Assembly (NCBI RefSeq): GCF_001077535.1
Contig: NZ_CP011968.1
Coordinates: 1,178,001 to 1,242,000 of the forward strand
Reading direction: 5' to 3'
From: Clostridioides difficile ATCC 9689 = DSM 1296
GTDB lineage: Bacteria > Bacillota > Clostridia > Peptostreptococcales > Peptostreptococcaceae
DNA: 64,000 nucleotides
The notes beneath the pieces are model-generated. The model did not search any database and had not been told where the DNA came from. It saw nothing but the letters and a program-made list of their open reading frames with translations. This document shows positions 46,316-55,287 of this stretch, in pieces (the stretch's first letter is position 1; each line of letters begins with the position of its first letter). The translations under genes were made by a program, and so were the position numbers.

Positions 46316-47119
46316 TTGAATAATGTAATATTTGCATTTTTGATAACATTATTGGCTGGTTTATCTACTGGTATAGGAAGTTGTATAGCATTTTTTGCTA
46401 AAAAAACAAATACTAAGTTTCTTTCTATAAGTTTAGGATTTTCTGCTGGTGTTATGATTTATGTTTCTATGATAGAAATTTTTCCTAAAGCACAAGATGC
46501 TTTGACAAAATCTATGGGAGAGAAATTAGGAAGTTGGTCAACTGTAATAGCTTTTTTTATAGGTATGGCTATCATTGCTGTTATTGATAAGCTAATTCCA
46601 CAAGAAGAAAATCCACATGAAATAAAGAAAATGGAGAATATAGAAGAAAAGAATATCAAAAAAAATAAGTCTCTTTTGAGAACAGGTATATTTACAGCAA
46701 TGGCTATAGCAATTCACAATTTTCCTGAAGGATTAGCTACATTTATATCAGCTCTTGATGATGTTACAATAGCTATTCCGATAGCAATTGCAATTGCAAT
46801 ACACAATATACCAGAAGGTATATCTGTATCTGTACCAGTTTATTATGCCACAGGAGATAAAAAGAAAGCTTTTTATTATTCCTTTTTATCTGGTATGTCT
46901 GAGCCTTTAGGAGCGATTATTGGATATGTACTTCTTAGAAATTTTTTAAATGATATAACTCTTGGAATTGTATTTGCAATTGTAGGAGGAATTATGGTAT
47001 TCATATCACTAGATGAATTATTGCCATCAGCTAGAGAGTACGGGGAACATCATTTATCTATTTATGGATTGATTGCAGGAATGGGTGTTATGGCTATTAG
47101 TTTATTACTATTTAAATAG
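46316..47119 (+). CDS. ZIP-family metal transporter (ZupT-like)
   Basis: About 267 residues from a TTG at 46316, seven bases after AGAAGGTGA; a GTG at 46307 overlaps that site. Eight transmembrane helices. The paired metal-binding helices carry the HNxPEG motifs AIHNFPEGLATFISAL and AIHNIPEGISVSVPV, diagnostic of ZupT-type zinc/iron/manganese importers. A charged loop (residues 100-125) divides the first three helices from the rest. Monocistronic in appearance. Confidence 0.92.
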   Translation: MNNVIFAFLITLLAGLSTGIGSCIAFFAKKTNTKFLSISLGFSAGVMIYVSMIEIFPKAQDALTKSMGEKLGSWSTVIAFFIGMAIIAVIDKLIPQEENPHEIKKMENIEEKNIKKNKSLLRTGIFTAMAIAIHNFPEGLATFISALDDVTIAIPIAIAIAIHNIPEGISVSVPVYYATGDKKKAFYYSFLSGMSEPLGAIIGYVLLRNFLNDITLGIVFAIVGGIMVFISLDELLPSAREYGEHHLSIYGLIAGMGVMAISLLLFK

Positions 47120-47155
47120 CTTTTTAAATATATGATTGTAACCTAAAATTAGTAT

Positions 47156-47210
47156 CAAAATGATATAATTATTTAAATAGATTTTTAAGCTATTTAAAAA
47201 TATCATTTTG
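47156..47210. repeat. Interrupted inverted repeat before the DUF2812 gene
   Basis: The left arm 47156-47180 and right arm 47190-47210 share CAAAATGATAT and TTAAATAG as complements. The right arm ends at the TTTTGGAG ribosome site, so a hairpin could affect translation of the next gene. Confidence 0.6.
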
Positions 47211-47223
47211 GAGAATGAGTGCT

Positions 47224-47775
47224 ATGGAAAAGAAAATAAAATTCAAATTTGACTGGTATAGTTCACCTGATAAGATAGAGAAATGGTTAGAAGATATTGA
47301 AGCTAAAGGATATAATTTATATAAGATAAATAAATTTGGAGGAATATTTTATTTTCATAAGGGAAGTCCAAGAAAAATAAAATACACTGTTGATTACTAC
47401 TATGATGTAGAGAATAATTATTTTGATGAACATAAATCAAATGGCTGGAATCTTGTATTTAGGAGTATTGGTAGTTTTATGGGTACATCTGCATGGTATA
47501 TATGGTCGAAAGAATACAAAGACATACCTCCTAAATTATATAGTGATTCTGATAAAACAAATAAAGTAAAGTCAATTTTATTTATGAATATGTTTATATT
47601 CTTTATGTTAGTAGTAATATTTATATATTTATTGAATATTGAAATAAGAAATTTATATAGTGGTTATGGAGCATCTGTAACTGCTATTGTACTACAGATT
47701 ATATTGTTGATTTTATATGCAGTACAATTATATAGGAGATTAATGTATTATTTAAGGCTTAAAAAGTTTAAATAA
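47224..47775 (+). CDS. DUF2812-domain membrane protein
   Basis: About 183 residues from the ATG at 47224; an ATG at 47215 is too close to the ribosome site. The N-terminal part (KFKFDWYSSPDKIEKWLEDIEAKGYNLYKI...YYYDVENNYFDEHKSNGWNLVF, read in pieces) matches DUF2812. Two C-terminal hydrophobic helices anchor it. In other Firmicutes such genes often sit with PadR regulators; none is here. Function unknown. Confidence 0.8.
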   Translation: MEKKIKFKFDWYSSPDKIEKWLEDIEAKGYNLYKINKFGGIFYFHKGSPRKIKYTVDYYYDVENNYFDEHKSNGWNLVFRSIGSFMGTSAWYIWSKEYKDIPPKLYSDSDKTNKVKSILFMNMFIFFMLVVIFIYLLNIEIRNLYSGYGASVTAIVLQIILLILYAVQLYRRLMYYLRLKKFK

Positions 47776-47777
47776 AT

Positions 47778-47832
47778 AAAAGAAGGTGTCCTAAAATTAT
47801 TTTTTTAATATTTTAAGACATCTTCTTTTGTC
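47778..47832 (+). terminator. Terminator after the DUF2812 gene
   Basis: AAAAGAAGGTGTC pairs with GACATCTTCTTTT with one G-U pair, long interior T/A loop, T-rich end. Confidence 0.75.
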
Positions 47833-48024
47833 AGTAAGTACTGTTTTTAATTATAGTAATTTCTGTCTTTAAATTGAAATATCAAATAATAGTTGTGTGG
47901 GATTGAGTATTGATAAAAATAATTTAAAAATGTTATCCTAAAGTATCAGATATACAAAATTATCTTTAAATATATTATAAATATTTTAATTGTATTAACT
48001 AGAAATTATGTAAGGAGGCATTTT

Positions 48025-48738
48025 ATGATTAAGATAGCAGTTTGTGAAGATGAAAAAGAAACACAACTTTTAATAGAAGATTACCTTGAGAATATATTAA
48101 AAGATATAAGTATAGAATATGAGATACAAAAGTATATATCTGGAGAAGAGTTACTGGAAAGTAATTTAAAAGATATAGATATATTACTTCTTGATATAAA
48201 AATGGAAAAACTAAATGGAATGGATACTGCAAGAAAGATTAGAGAAGTAGACAATGAAATGGAAATAATATTTGTAACTTCATTAATAGATTATGTGCAA
48301 GAAGGTTATGAGGTAAGAGCTTATAGGTATTTACTAAAGCCAATAGAGTTGGAAGAACTAAAAAAACATGTGCTAACTTGTATCAAAGATATTGAAATAA
48401 ATAAGGAAAGTCATATTACAATAAAAAATAAGTCTAATACATATAAGATTTATTTAAATGAAATAAAATATATAGAAGTTCAAAAAAAAGATATGCTAAT
48501 ACACACAATAAACAAGAATTTTGATATAAAATATAGTTTAGGCAAAATAGAAAAAGAATTAAATCCATATAAATTTATAAGATGCCATAAAAGTTTTATA
48601 GTAAATTTAAGATATGTTGAAAGTATAAAGCCTAATACTGCAATACTGGAAAGTGGAGAAGAGGTACCTATTAGTAGATATAGATATAAAGAAGTTAAGG
48701 AGAAATTTTTAAAATTTCTTGGTGATACAATATGCTAA
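48025..48738 (+). CDS. LytTR response regulator (AgrA-like)
   Basis: 237 residues after AAGGAGGC. The receiver domain carries the phosphoacceptor Asp in ILLLDIKMEKLNGMD and the conserved Lys in YLLKPIE; the C-terminal LytTR DNA-binding domain is seen in YIEVQKKDMLIHT, RCHKSFIVNLRYVESI and PISRYRYKEVK. Regulators of this type answer peptide signals. It overlaps the kinase gene by seven bases. Confidence 0.92.
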   Translation: MIKIAVCEDEKETQLLIEDYLENILKDISIEYEIQKYISGEELLESNLKDIDILLLDIKMEKLNGMDTARKIREVDNEMEIIFVTSLIDYVQEGYEVRAYRYLLKPIELEELKKHVLTCIKDIEINKESHITIKNKSNTYKIYLNEIKYIEVQKKDMLIHTINKNFDIKYSLGKIEKELNPYKFIRCHKSFIVNLRYVESIKPNTAILESGEEVPISRYRYKEVKEKFLKFLGDTIC

Positions 48739-50111
48739 ACTTTATGACTGAGCTATTAGTAGTTTTATCTATATTTATACAGTTTTCTATAATGAACGGA
48801 GTTTTAATTTATAAAAAGGATAGTAAAAAAAATGAAAAAATAGTATTCTATATTGTCTTGTTTCTTATTTATATTATAATTCAGATAAGTAGATTATTTA
48901 ATGGAGGAAATTACTTTAGTAATATAAACTATTTATTTTATATATTAGCATTTATTGCTTGGGGAGGATACTATAATTATTTTTATAAGATGGGTTATAT
49001 TAAGTATTCCATTTTCTTTTATCTATTTAGTGTATATTATAAATGTTTGGATGCTGTTATATATAGAATACTATTTTTTGCAATTACAGGTAATGTTATT
49101 TCATCTAAAGAATCTTTATTAGTACCTCACTTAGAATCTATAAAAATTCAGATATATAGTAATTTAATAATTATTCTTATATATCTTATATTTAGCTTTT
49201 TTAGAAAGTCTATAAAATTAATTAGCCAAGATAAGAGAAATTATGTATATTTATTATTTGCCTTATTAGTTAATACAATGAATATGCTTGTAAATTATGT
49301 ATTAAAAAAATTAGAACGGTTTGGGTCATTACATTCAGAAGGATACTATTTTGATAATTTTGTTAATCCAAAATTGGTAGGAGCTAGTAGTATATTTCTT
49401 ATACTATTGTTTAAAGAAATAATAAAAGAGAATAGATTAAAATCTCAAGCTGAATTAATAAAAAATAAGTTAGATATGCAATATGCGCATTATTTAAGTA
49501 TTCAAGAATCTCATATGCGAGTTAAGAAACTATATCACGATATAAATAATCACATTTATTGTATAGACAACCTTAGAAACAATAGCAAAGAAATTAATGA
49601 ATATGTTAACAATTTAAAAGATGAAATAAAAACATTTAAATATATCTATAATACAGGAAATATGATATTAGACATTATAATCAACGAAAAGAGTGAAATA
49701 TGTTTAAAAAAAGGAATTAAATTTACTTGCTCTATAAATTTTTCAAAAGTAAATTTTGTAAAACCTATAGATGTGTCAAGCATATTTTCTAATATTTTGG
49801 ATAATGCAATAGAAGCATGTGATAAAATAGTGGATGAAAATGTTAATAAATATATTAGAATTAAAGGAACTATAACAAGGTCATTTTTTGTACTTAAATG
49901 TGAAAATAGTAAACTAAATCAGCTTACTTTTAATAAAAATATATTGTTAACAAACAAAATGGATAAGTTCGTACATGGAATAGGTATTCAGAGTATTAAA
50001 TCTTCTTTACAAAAATATAATGGAGAATTATTATTTGAAAATAGTATCGATAAATTTATACTAAATATATATATACCATTGGACCAAGATACTGACAGTT
50101 GGGGCGATTAA
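48732..50111 (+). CDS. AgrC-like sensor histidine kinase
   Basis: 459 residues. The N-terminal half has six or seven hydrophobic segments; then a linker helix and the H-box VKKLYHDINNHIYCIDNLR, and a GHKL ATPase domain with N-box SSIFSNILDNAIEACDKI and a glycine box near GIGIQSIKSS. Same class as AgrC, which senses cyclic peptides. It lacks agrB and agrD genes next to it, so the signal is unknown. Confidence 0.9.
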   Translation: MLNFMTELLVVLSIFIQFSIMNGVLIYKKDSKKNEKIVFYIVLFLIYIIIQISRLFNGGNYFSNINYLFYILAFIAWGGYYNYFYKMGYIKYSIFFYLFSVYYKCLDAVIYRILFFAITGNVISSKESLLVPHLESIKIQIYSNLIIILIYLIFSFFRKSIKLISQDKRNYVYLLFALLVNTMNMLVNYVLKKLERFGSLHSEGYYFDNFVNPKLVGASSIFLILLFKEIIKENRLKSQAELIKNKLDMQYAHYLSIQESHMRVKKLYHDINNHIYCIDNLRNNSKEINEYVNNLKDEIKTFKYIYNTGNMILDIIINEKSEICLKKGIKFTCSINFSKVNFVKPIDVSSIFSNILDNAIEACDKIVDENVNKYIRIKGTITRSFFVLKCENSKLNQLTFNKNILLTNKMDKFVHGIGIQSIKSSLQKYNGELLFENSIDKFILNIYIPLDQDTDSWGD

Positions 50112-50147
50112 GTTACCAGTTGGGACATATGTATTGATACAAAAAAA

Positions 50148-50190
50148 TAAGGATGTTATCTTTTAATAACAAAAGATAACATCCTTATTT
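50148..50190 (+). terminator. Terminator after the kinase gene
   Basis: AAGGATGTTATCTTTT pairs perfectly with AAAAGATAACATCCTT around a 6-nt loop. Confidence 0.9.
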
Positions 50191-50353
50191 CTGTATTAAG
50201 GAGCTTATAATATTTTACTAATAGTAAGTTATAAGAATTGGATAGGAAGGTGATATGTATTGAATAATAAATCTTTAATATAAAGAAAATATAAATATAT
50301 TCTAGTGCAATGAATAATACTTTAGAGCGGTTAGTGTGATGGGAGGATTGTGT

Positions 50354-51043
50354 ATGAAAGTAAAAAGGAATATAAATAGAGTGGCAATAATTGTGGCTTT
50401 AAATCTTAGCTTAGCATTGATGGTAGGGTGTATGTCTCCTGTATCTGATAAGAACTTAAGTAGCTCAGAACAAATTAGTAAAGATTCATTGAAAGAACAA
50501 GTTGAAGATAAAAAAGATGAATCTATCGAGCTATTTAATAATTACTCACAAAAGATTAATGATGCGAAAGGTAGAGAAGAAGTAAAAAAAGATTTATCTC
50601 AAAGATTTTCGAAAGCTATAATAGACAGTGGTTATAGTATTACTAACTCAAAATCAGATGGTAGCTTTGTAGTATCTATAAATGGTGCTGAAAAACCACC
50701 TGAAAAAAATATTCGAAGTTTATTCTATTCTATGTCTGAAGACGATAAAGAAGGAAAAGTAACAATAGATATTCTCTGTGCTAAAGAGTATCCAGAAGAT
50801 GATAAGTTATCTGAGAGTGATAAATATATTAAATTTATATACAATTTATTTAAATCATTGACTAATACGAACTTAACTGAGAAAGAAATTTTTTCTATGG
50901 TTGAAGAAGACTTTAATAAGGGAGTAGGTGTTGTAGAGCTTCCTTATATGAAGGATATACATGTTGAAGTTAACAAAGTTAAACAATCAACTAAGGTTTT
51001 AAAACTAAGTCTAGTATACAAATTTGATATTTCAAATCATTAG
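50354..51043 (+). CDS. Lipoprotein of unknown function
   Basis: 229 residues from the ATG at 50354, after GGGAGG. Signal peptide with lipobox ALMVGC (Cys at about residue 26). The mature region begins with a Ser/Lys/Asp-rich linker, then an alpha/beta domain with several charged helices. No family recognised. It follows the AgrC-like kinase with a terminator between; co-regulation is possible but not evident. Confidence 0.7.
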   Translation: MKVKRNINRVAIIVALNLSLALMVGCMSPVSDKNLSSSEQISKDSLKEQVEDKKDESIELFNNYSQKINDAKGREEVKKDLSQRFSKAIIDSGYSITNSKSDGSFVVSINGAEKPPEKNIRSLFYSMSEDDKEGKVTIDILCAKEYPEDDKLSESDKYIKFIYNLFKSLTNTNLTEKEIFSMVEEDFNKGVGVVELPYMKDIHVEVNKVKQSTKVLKLSLVYKFDISNH

Positions 51044-51263
51044 TATATTAGACATAACTATAACAATATAGAAAATATATCATAGAAAATTTTTTTAGAT
51101 TTTATAAATTTAACAAAAAAAGTATTAATATATAGGTGTTCAAGGTAGATGAAAAAAAATAAGTTATTTTGCTTCCATTTTATGCTAAAGGACAGTATAA
51201 TATAATTAAAGTATGTTATAACATACAAAAATGTAGTATATATTATCCAAAGGGGGATTTTAA

Positions 51264-53636
51264 ATGAGTCAAACTAATAGAATAGAAGCATTTAGACAAG
51301 AATATATTAATTCTAAACCTATGATATGTTGTGAAAGGGCTAGAATTTTTACAGAATCACATAAAAAAACTGAGGGAGAAGCTATCTGTATAAGAAGAGC
51401 TAAAGCTTTTTTGGAGACATGTAAAGAACTTCCTATAAAAATCTTTGAAAATGAATTAATAGTAGGTACAGCAGGAAAATTTAGAAGAACAGGGATATTG
51501 ACACCAGAGTTTTCTTGGCAATGGGTAGACAAAGAAATGGATACTTTTGATAAAAGAACTCAAGACCCATATGTAATATCAAAAGAACAAATAGAATTTA
51601 TAAGAAAAGAAATATTTCCATATTGGAAGGGAAAATCTTTGGAAGAAGTTTTCTTAGCAAGAATCCCAGAAGATACAGCTAAGATATTAGTAGATACAGG
51701 AATAATAGATAATGATTCTAAGTGGAGACAGGCAGTTGGTGAAGTAACACCAGATTATCAAGATATATTGTTTGTAAAAGGATATAAAGGGATTAAGGAA
51801 GATGCAGATAAAAAAATTAAAGAATTAGATATATCAGTTTCAGAAAATATTGAAAAGATAGATTTTTACAAATCTGTTTCTATAGTTGCACAGGGTATTA
51901 TGACATTGGCACAAAGATATTCAAATCTTGCAAAAGAGATGAGTAAGCAAGAAACAGATGAAAAGAGAAAGTTAGAACTTATAAAAATTTCAGAGATATG
52001 TATGAATGTACCAGCAAACCCTCCAACTAATTTTTATGAAGCAATACAATTTGTATGGTTTGTTCAATTAGGTGGTATTCTATCAGAAAATCCATTGGCA
52101 TTAAATTTAGGTAGATTTGACCAATATATGTATCCATATTATGAAAATGATGCTAGAGAAGGTAAAATAACTGAATCAGAAGCTCAAGAATTGATAGAAG
52201 CACTTTGGATTAAGTTATCAGAATGGGTATGGACTATATCAGCAAATACAGCAAATTACTTTGCAGGATATAATCAATTCCAAAATCTTACTGTTGGTGG
52301 TAAAAAGAGAAATGGTACTGATGGAACGAATGATATCTCATATATGTGTTTAAAGGCTACAGAAAGTGTAAAAACTCACCAACCAGGATTAAGTGTTAGA
52401 GTGAGTCAAGGAGCACCAGATAATTTCGTAATGGCAGTTGCTAAATTGGTAAAACAAGGAACTGGTTTCCCTGCTATACACAGCGATAGTGCAGGGGCAC
52501 AAATGTTATTACAAGATGGATATGATGCAGAAGATGCTAGAGATTGGAGTAACTGTGGTTGTGTAGTTCCTCATTTTAGAAAAACAGGACAGTGGACTTC
52601 AGCCGTAAATATCAATTTTGCAGCAGCTTTAGAATATGCTATGAATGAAGGTAAGAGTAGATTAACTGGAGAAAAAATGGGGTTAGATACAAAAAATATC
52701 ACAGAATTTACTTCTTTTGAAGAACTTAAGGATGAGTTTTTAAAGCAATTAGCATATCTTGTAAAAAGTTCTGTTATAGGAACTACTGTTGCTCAACAAA
52801 TTCATAAAGAAATGGTACCAAGACCATTTTTATCTACTTGTGTAGATGGATGTTTGGATAAGGGAGTTGATTTAAGTAAAGGAGGAGCAAAATATAATAT
52901 AGGTCCTGTATTAACTGGTATAGGGTTAGGTGTAGTTTCAAATTCATTGGCAGCTATAAAAAAATTAGTATTTGAGGATAAGGTGACTACGTTAGAAGAA
53001 TTAACAAAAGCACTAAATAATGATTGGGAAGGTTATGAAGAATTAAGAAAACTTGCGTTGGATGTTCCTAAGTATGGAAATGATAATGATTATGTAGATT
53101 CATTAGCAATTGAAGTTTCTGATTTTTATTATACTGAAACTAGAAAATACAAGGATATTTTTGGCTCTAAATTTAATAGTGCATTTATGGGTATATCAAA
53201 CTATGTACCAACTGGAAAAATAGTAGGTGCAACTCCTTGTGGAAGAAAAGCGACAAAACCTTTGACAGAGGGAGTTTCTCCATTTGTTGGTACTGATACA
53301 ACAAGTCCACTAGCAGCAATGAAATCTGCATCAAAAATAAATCATGATGTTCATACTGGTGGAACACTTCTAAATTTAAGACTGAATCAAGATTTGGTGG
53401 AAACTGAAAGAGGACTTAGAAATCTAACATCTATGATTAAATCATATTTTGCTTTAGGAGGATTCCATGTACAATTTAATACGATATCAAATGATACTCT
53501 ATTAAAAGCGCAAGAAAATCCAGAAGAATATAAAGATTTATTAGTGAGGGTTGCTGGATATAGTACTCAATTTGTTAATTTATCAAGAGAAATGCAAGAT
53601 GCTATAATAGCTAGAAATTCACATAGCAATTTTTAA
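51264..53636 (+). CDS. Glycyl radical enzyme of unknown substrate
   Basis: 790 residues after a CAAAGGGGG site. The glycyl radical Gly765 is in RVAGYSTQFVNL, and the thiyl Cys433 in SNCGCVVPHFRKTG. Dehydratases and C-X lyases of this superfamily (glycerol, hydroxyproline, choline, hydroxyphenylacetate) show GCVE; here the Glu two residues after the Cys is Val435. Overall length matches the hydroxyproline dehydratase/glycerol dehydratase branch rather than pyruvate formate-lyase. An activase and a cupin regulator follow. No microcompartment genes are present. The reaction cannot be assigned. Confidence 0.9.
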   Translation: MSQTNRIEAFRQEYINSKPMICCERARIFTESHKKTEGEAICIRRAKAFLETCKELPIKIFENELIVGTAGKFRRTGILTPEFSWQWVDKEMDTFDKRTQDPYVISKEQIEFIRKEIFPYWKGKSLEEVFLARIPEDTAKILVDTGIIDNDSKWRQAVGEVTPDYQDILFVKGYKGIKEDADKKIKELDISVSENIEKIDFYKSVSIVAQGIMTLAQRYSNLAKEMSKQETDEKRKLELIKISEICMNVPANPPTNFYEAIQFVWFVQLGGILSENPLALNLGRFDQYMYPYYENDAREGKITESEAQELIEALWIKLSEWVWTISANTANYFAGYNQFQNLTVGGKKRNGTDGTNDISYMCLKATESVKTHQPGLSVRVSQGAPDNFVMAVAKLVKQGTGFPAIHSDSAGAQMLLQDGYDAEDARDWSNCGCVVPHFRKTGQWTSAVNINFAAALEYAMNEGKSRLTGEKMGLDTKNITEFTSFEELKDEFLKQLAYLVKSSVIGTTVAQQIHKEMVPRPFLSTCVDGCLDKGVDLSKGGAKYNIGPVLTGIGLGVVSNSLAAIKKLVFEDKVTTLEELTKALNNDWEGYEELRKLALDVPKYGNDNDYVDSLAIEVSDFYYTETRKYKDIFGSKFNSAFMGISNYVPTGKIVGATPCGRKATKPLTEGVSPFVGTDTTSPLAAMKSASKINHDVHTGGTLLNLRLNQDLVETERGLRNLTSMIKSYFALGGFHVQFNTISNDTLLKAQENPEEYKDLLVRVAGYSTQFVNLSREMQDAIIARNSHSNF

Positions 53637-53650
53637 TTATGAGGTAGATT

Positions 53651-54553
53651 ATGAGTAAAAAAGGTAGAGTTGTAAAAGTACAACATTTTTCAGTAAATGA
53701 TGGAGATGGAATAAGGACTACTATATTTTTAGAAGGATGTAAATTAAAATGTAAGTGGTGTTCTAATCCAGATTCCTGGAGTAACATAGTAAAATTAGGT
53801 GTTATGAAAGATAAATGTGTATCCTGTAATAGATGTATAGATGTTTGTCCTCAAAATATAAGTTCACTATTTGATAGAACGCAAATAAATAATAAATGTG
53901 ATTTATGTGGAGAGTGTATCAAGGTATGTCTTAAAGATGCCATTTGTATAATGACCGAAGAAATGAGTGTTGAAGAAATAGTAGAGGAAGTTGAAAAAGA
54001 TTTTATATTTTTCTTTGAATCTAATGGAGGGATAACTTTTTCTGGAGGTGAACCTACACTTCAGATTGATTTTTTAAGAGAATTAGTTGATATTTTTTAT
54101 GATAAAGGCATAAATATTGCAATTGAAACTTGTGGATATTTTGATTGGAATAAGGTAAATGATGTATTTGAGAAAATAGACCACATATTTGTAGATATAA
54201 AATCTATGGATGATAATATTCATAAAGAATATACAGGAGTAAGTAATAAAATTATATTAGATAATATATGTAGGCTTTCAAAGTTGAATAAATCTATGGT
54301 TATAAGAGTGCCAATTATTTATGGAGTAAATGATAGTGAAGAAAATATAAGAAATACTGCATTATTTGTTAAACAAAATGTTCCAGGAGGCAAGATGGAG
54401 TTACTTCCATATCATAAATTTGGAATCGATAAATATAAGGCATTAGGGCTTGAAGATTATATATATGAATTTGATGAAATTTGTAACAATCATATGTTAA
54501 AATTAAAAGAGATAGTAGAACTTACAGGAGTAAAAATCATAGAATACAAATAG
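53651..54553 (+). CDS. Glycyl radical enzyme activating enzyme (radical SAM)
   Basis: 300 residues, 14 bp after its partner. The radical SAM cluster motif is EGCKLKCKWCSNPDSW (CxxxCxxC), followed by an inserted ferredoxin-like domain with CVSCNRCIDVCPQ and CDLCGECIKVCLKDA, giving two extra Fe-S sites, and the GGEP-type SGGEPTLQ. It abstracts hydrogen from Gly765 of the preceding enzyme to start its radical chemistry. Architecture is normal for the dehydratase-type activases. Confidence 0.95.
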   Translation: MSKKGRVVKVQHFSVNDGDGIRTTIFLEGCKLKCKWCSNPDSWSNIVKLGVMKDKCVSCNRCIDVCPQNISSLFDRTQINNKCDLCGECIKVCLKDAICIMTEEMSVEEIVEEVEKDFIFFFESNGGITFSGGEPTLQIDFLRELVDIFYDKGINIAIETCGYFDWNKVNDVFEKIDHIFVDIKSMDDNIHKEYTGVSNKIILDNICRLSKLNKSMVIRVPIIYGVNDSEENIRNTALFVKQNVPGGKMELLPYHKFGIDKYKALGLEDYIYEFDEICNNHMLKLKEIVELTGVKIIEYK

Positions 54554-54572
54554 CTATCAGGAGGATTTTAAC

Positions 54573-55124
54573 ATGGATAATAAATTTCCTAATGTGGGAG
54601 AAAATTTAAGGTTATTGAGACAAGAAATGGGCATAAGTTTAGACAAAGCTTCAAAGATGACAGGTGTCAGTAAAGCAATGCTTGGACAGATTGAGAGAGG
54701 TGAATCAAGTCCGACAGTATCTACTTTATGGAAAATTTCATCTGGATTTAAAATAAATTTTACTACACTATTAAATGAAAATACAAATACCTATGAGGTT
54801 ATAAAGAAAGAAGAAGTAGAGCCTATTGTTGAGCAAAAAGGGAACATGAAGTTATATCCAATATACCCTTTTAGCCCTCAAAGAAGGTTTGAACTTTTTA
54901 TAATTGAGCTTGAGGAAAACTGTACTCATGTTTCATCTACACATAGTCATGTTTTAGAAGAGTATGTACTCGTAATAGAAGGTAAACTTGACCTTAATGT
55001 GGATGGGAAAACTTATATTTTAGAGTCTGGACATTCTATTAGGTTTGATGGAACTTTAGAGCATATATATAAAAATTTAAATAAAGGAAAAACTATATTT
55101 CACAATATAGAGGTTTATAGATAA
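54573..55124 (+). CDS. XRE-family regulator with cupin domain
   Basis: 183 residues after AGGAGGA, 19 bp after the activase. The N-terminal XRE helix-turn-helix is LRLLRQEMGISLDKASKMTGVSKAMLGQIERGESSPTVSTLWKI; a linker leads to a small cupin domain (THSHVLEEYVLVIEGKLDLNVDG, with HxH...E metal-like residues). Such proteins repress or activate amino acid and polyamine genes by sensing a small ligand. As last gene of the operon it probably controls it, and its ligand may be the enzyme's substrate. Confidence 0.92.
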   Translation: MDNKFPNVGENLRLLRQEMGISLDKASKMTGVSKAMLGQIERGESSPTVSTLWKISSGFKINFTTLLNENTNTYEVIKKEEVEPIVEQKGNMKLYPIYPFSPQRRFELFIIELEENCTHVSSTHSHVLEEYVLVIEGKLDLNVDGKTYILESGHSIRFDGTLEHIYKNLNKGKTIFHNIEVYR

Positions 55125-55130
55125 TTTTAT

Positions 55131-55184
55131 AGTTATCCTTTTCTAAAATAAATGAAAATTTTAGAAAAGGATAACTTATTTTTA
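55131..55184 (+). terminator. Terminator of the glycyl radical enzyme operon
   Basis: AGTTATCCTTTTCTAAAAT pairs perfectly with ATTTTAGAAAAGGATAACT around a short loop; a T-rich tract follows. Confidence 0.92.
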
Positions 55185-55287
55185 TAATGTCGAAAAGATT
55201 TATATGTATGTGATGATGTTATTGTTTTAAAAAAAACATAAAAGCATTATAATAATATTAACAAAATAGAATAAAGAGGAAGAGAAT

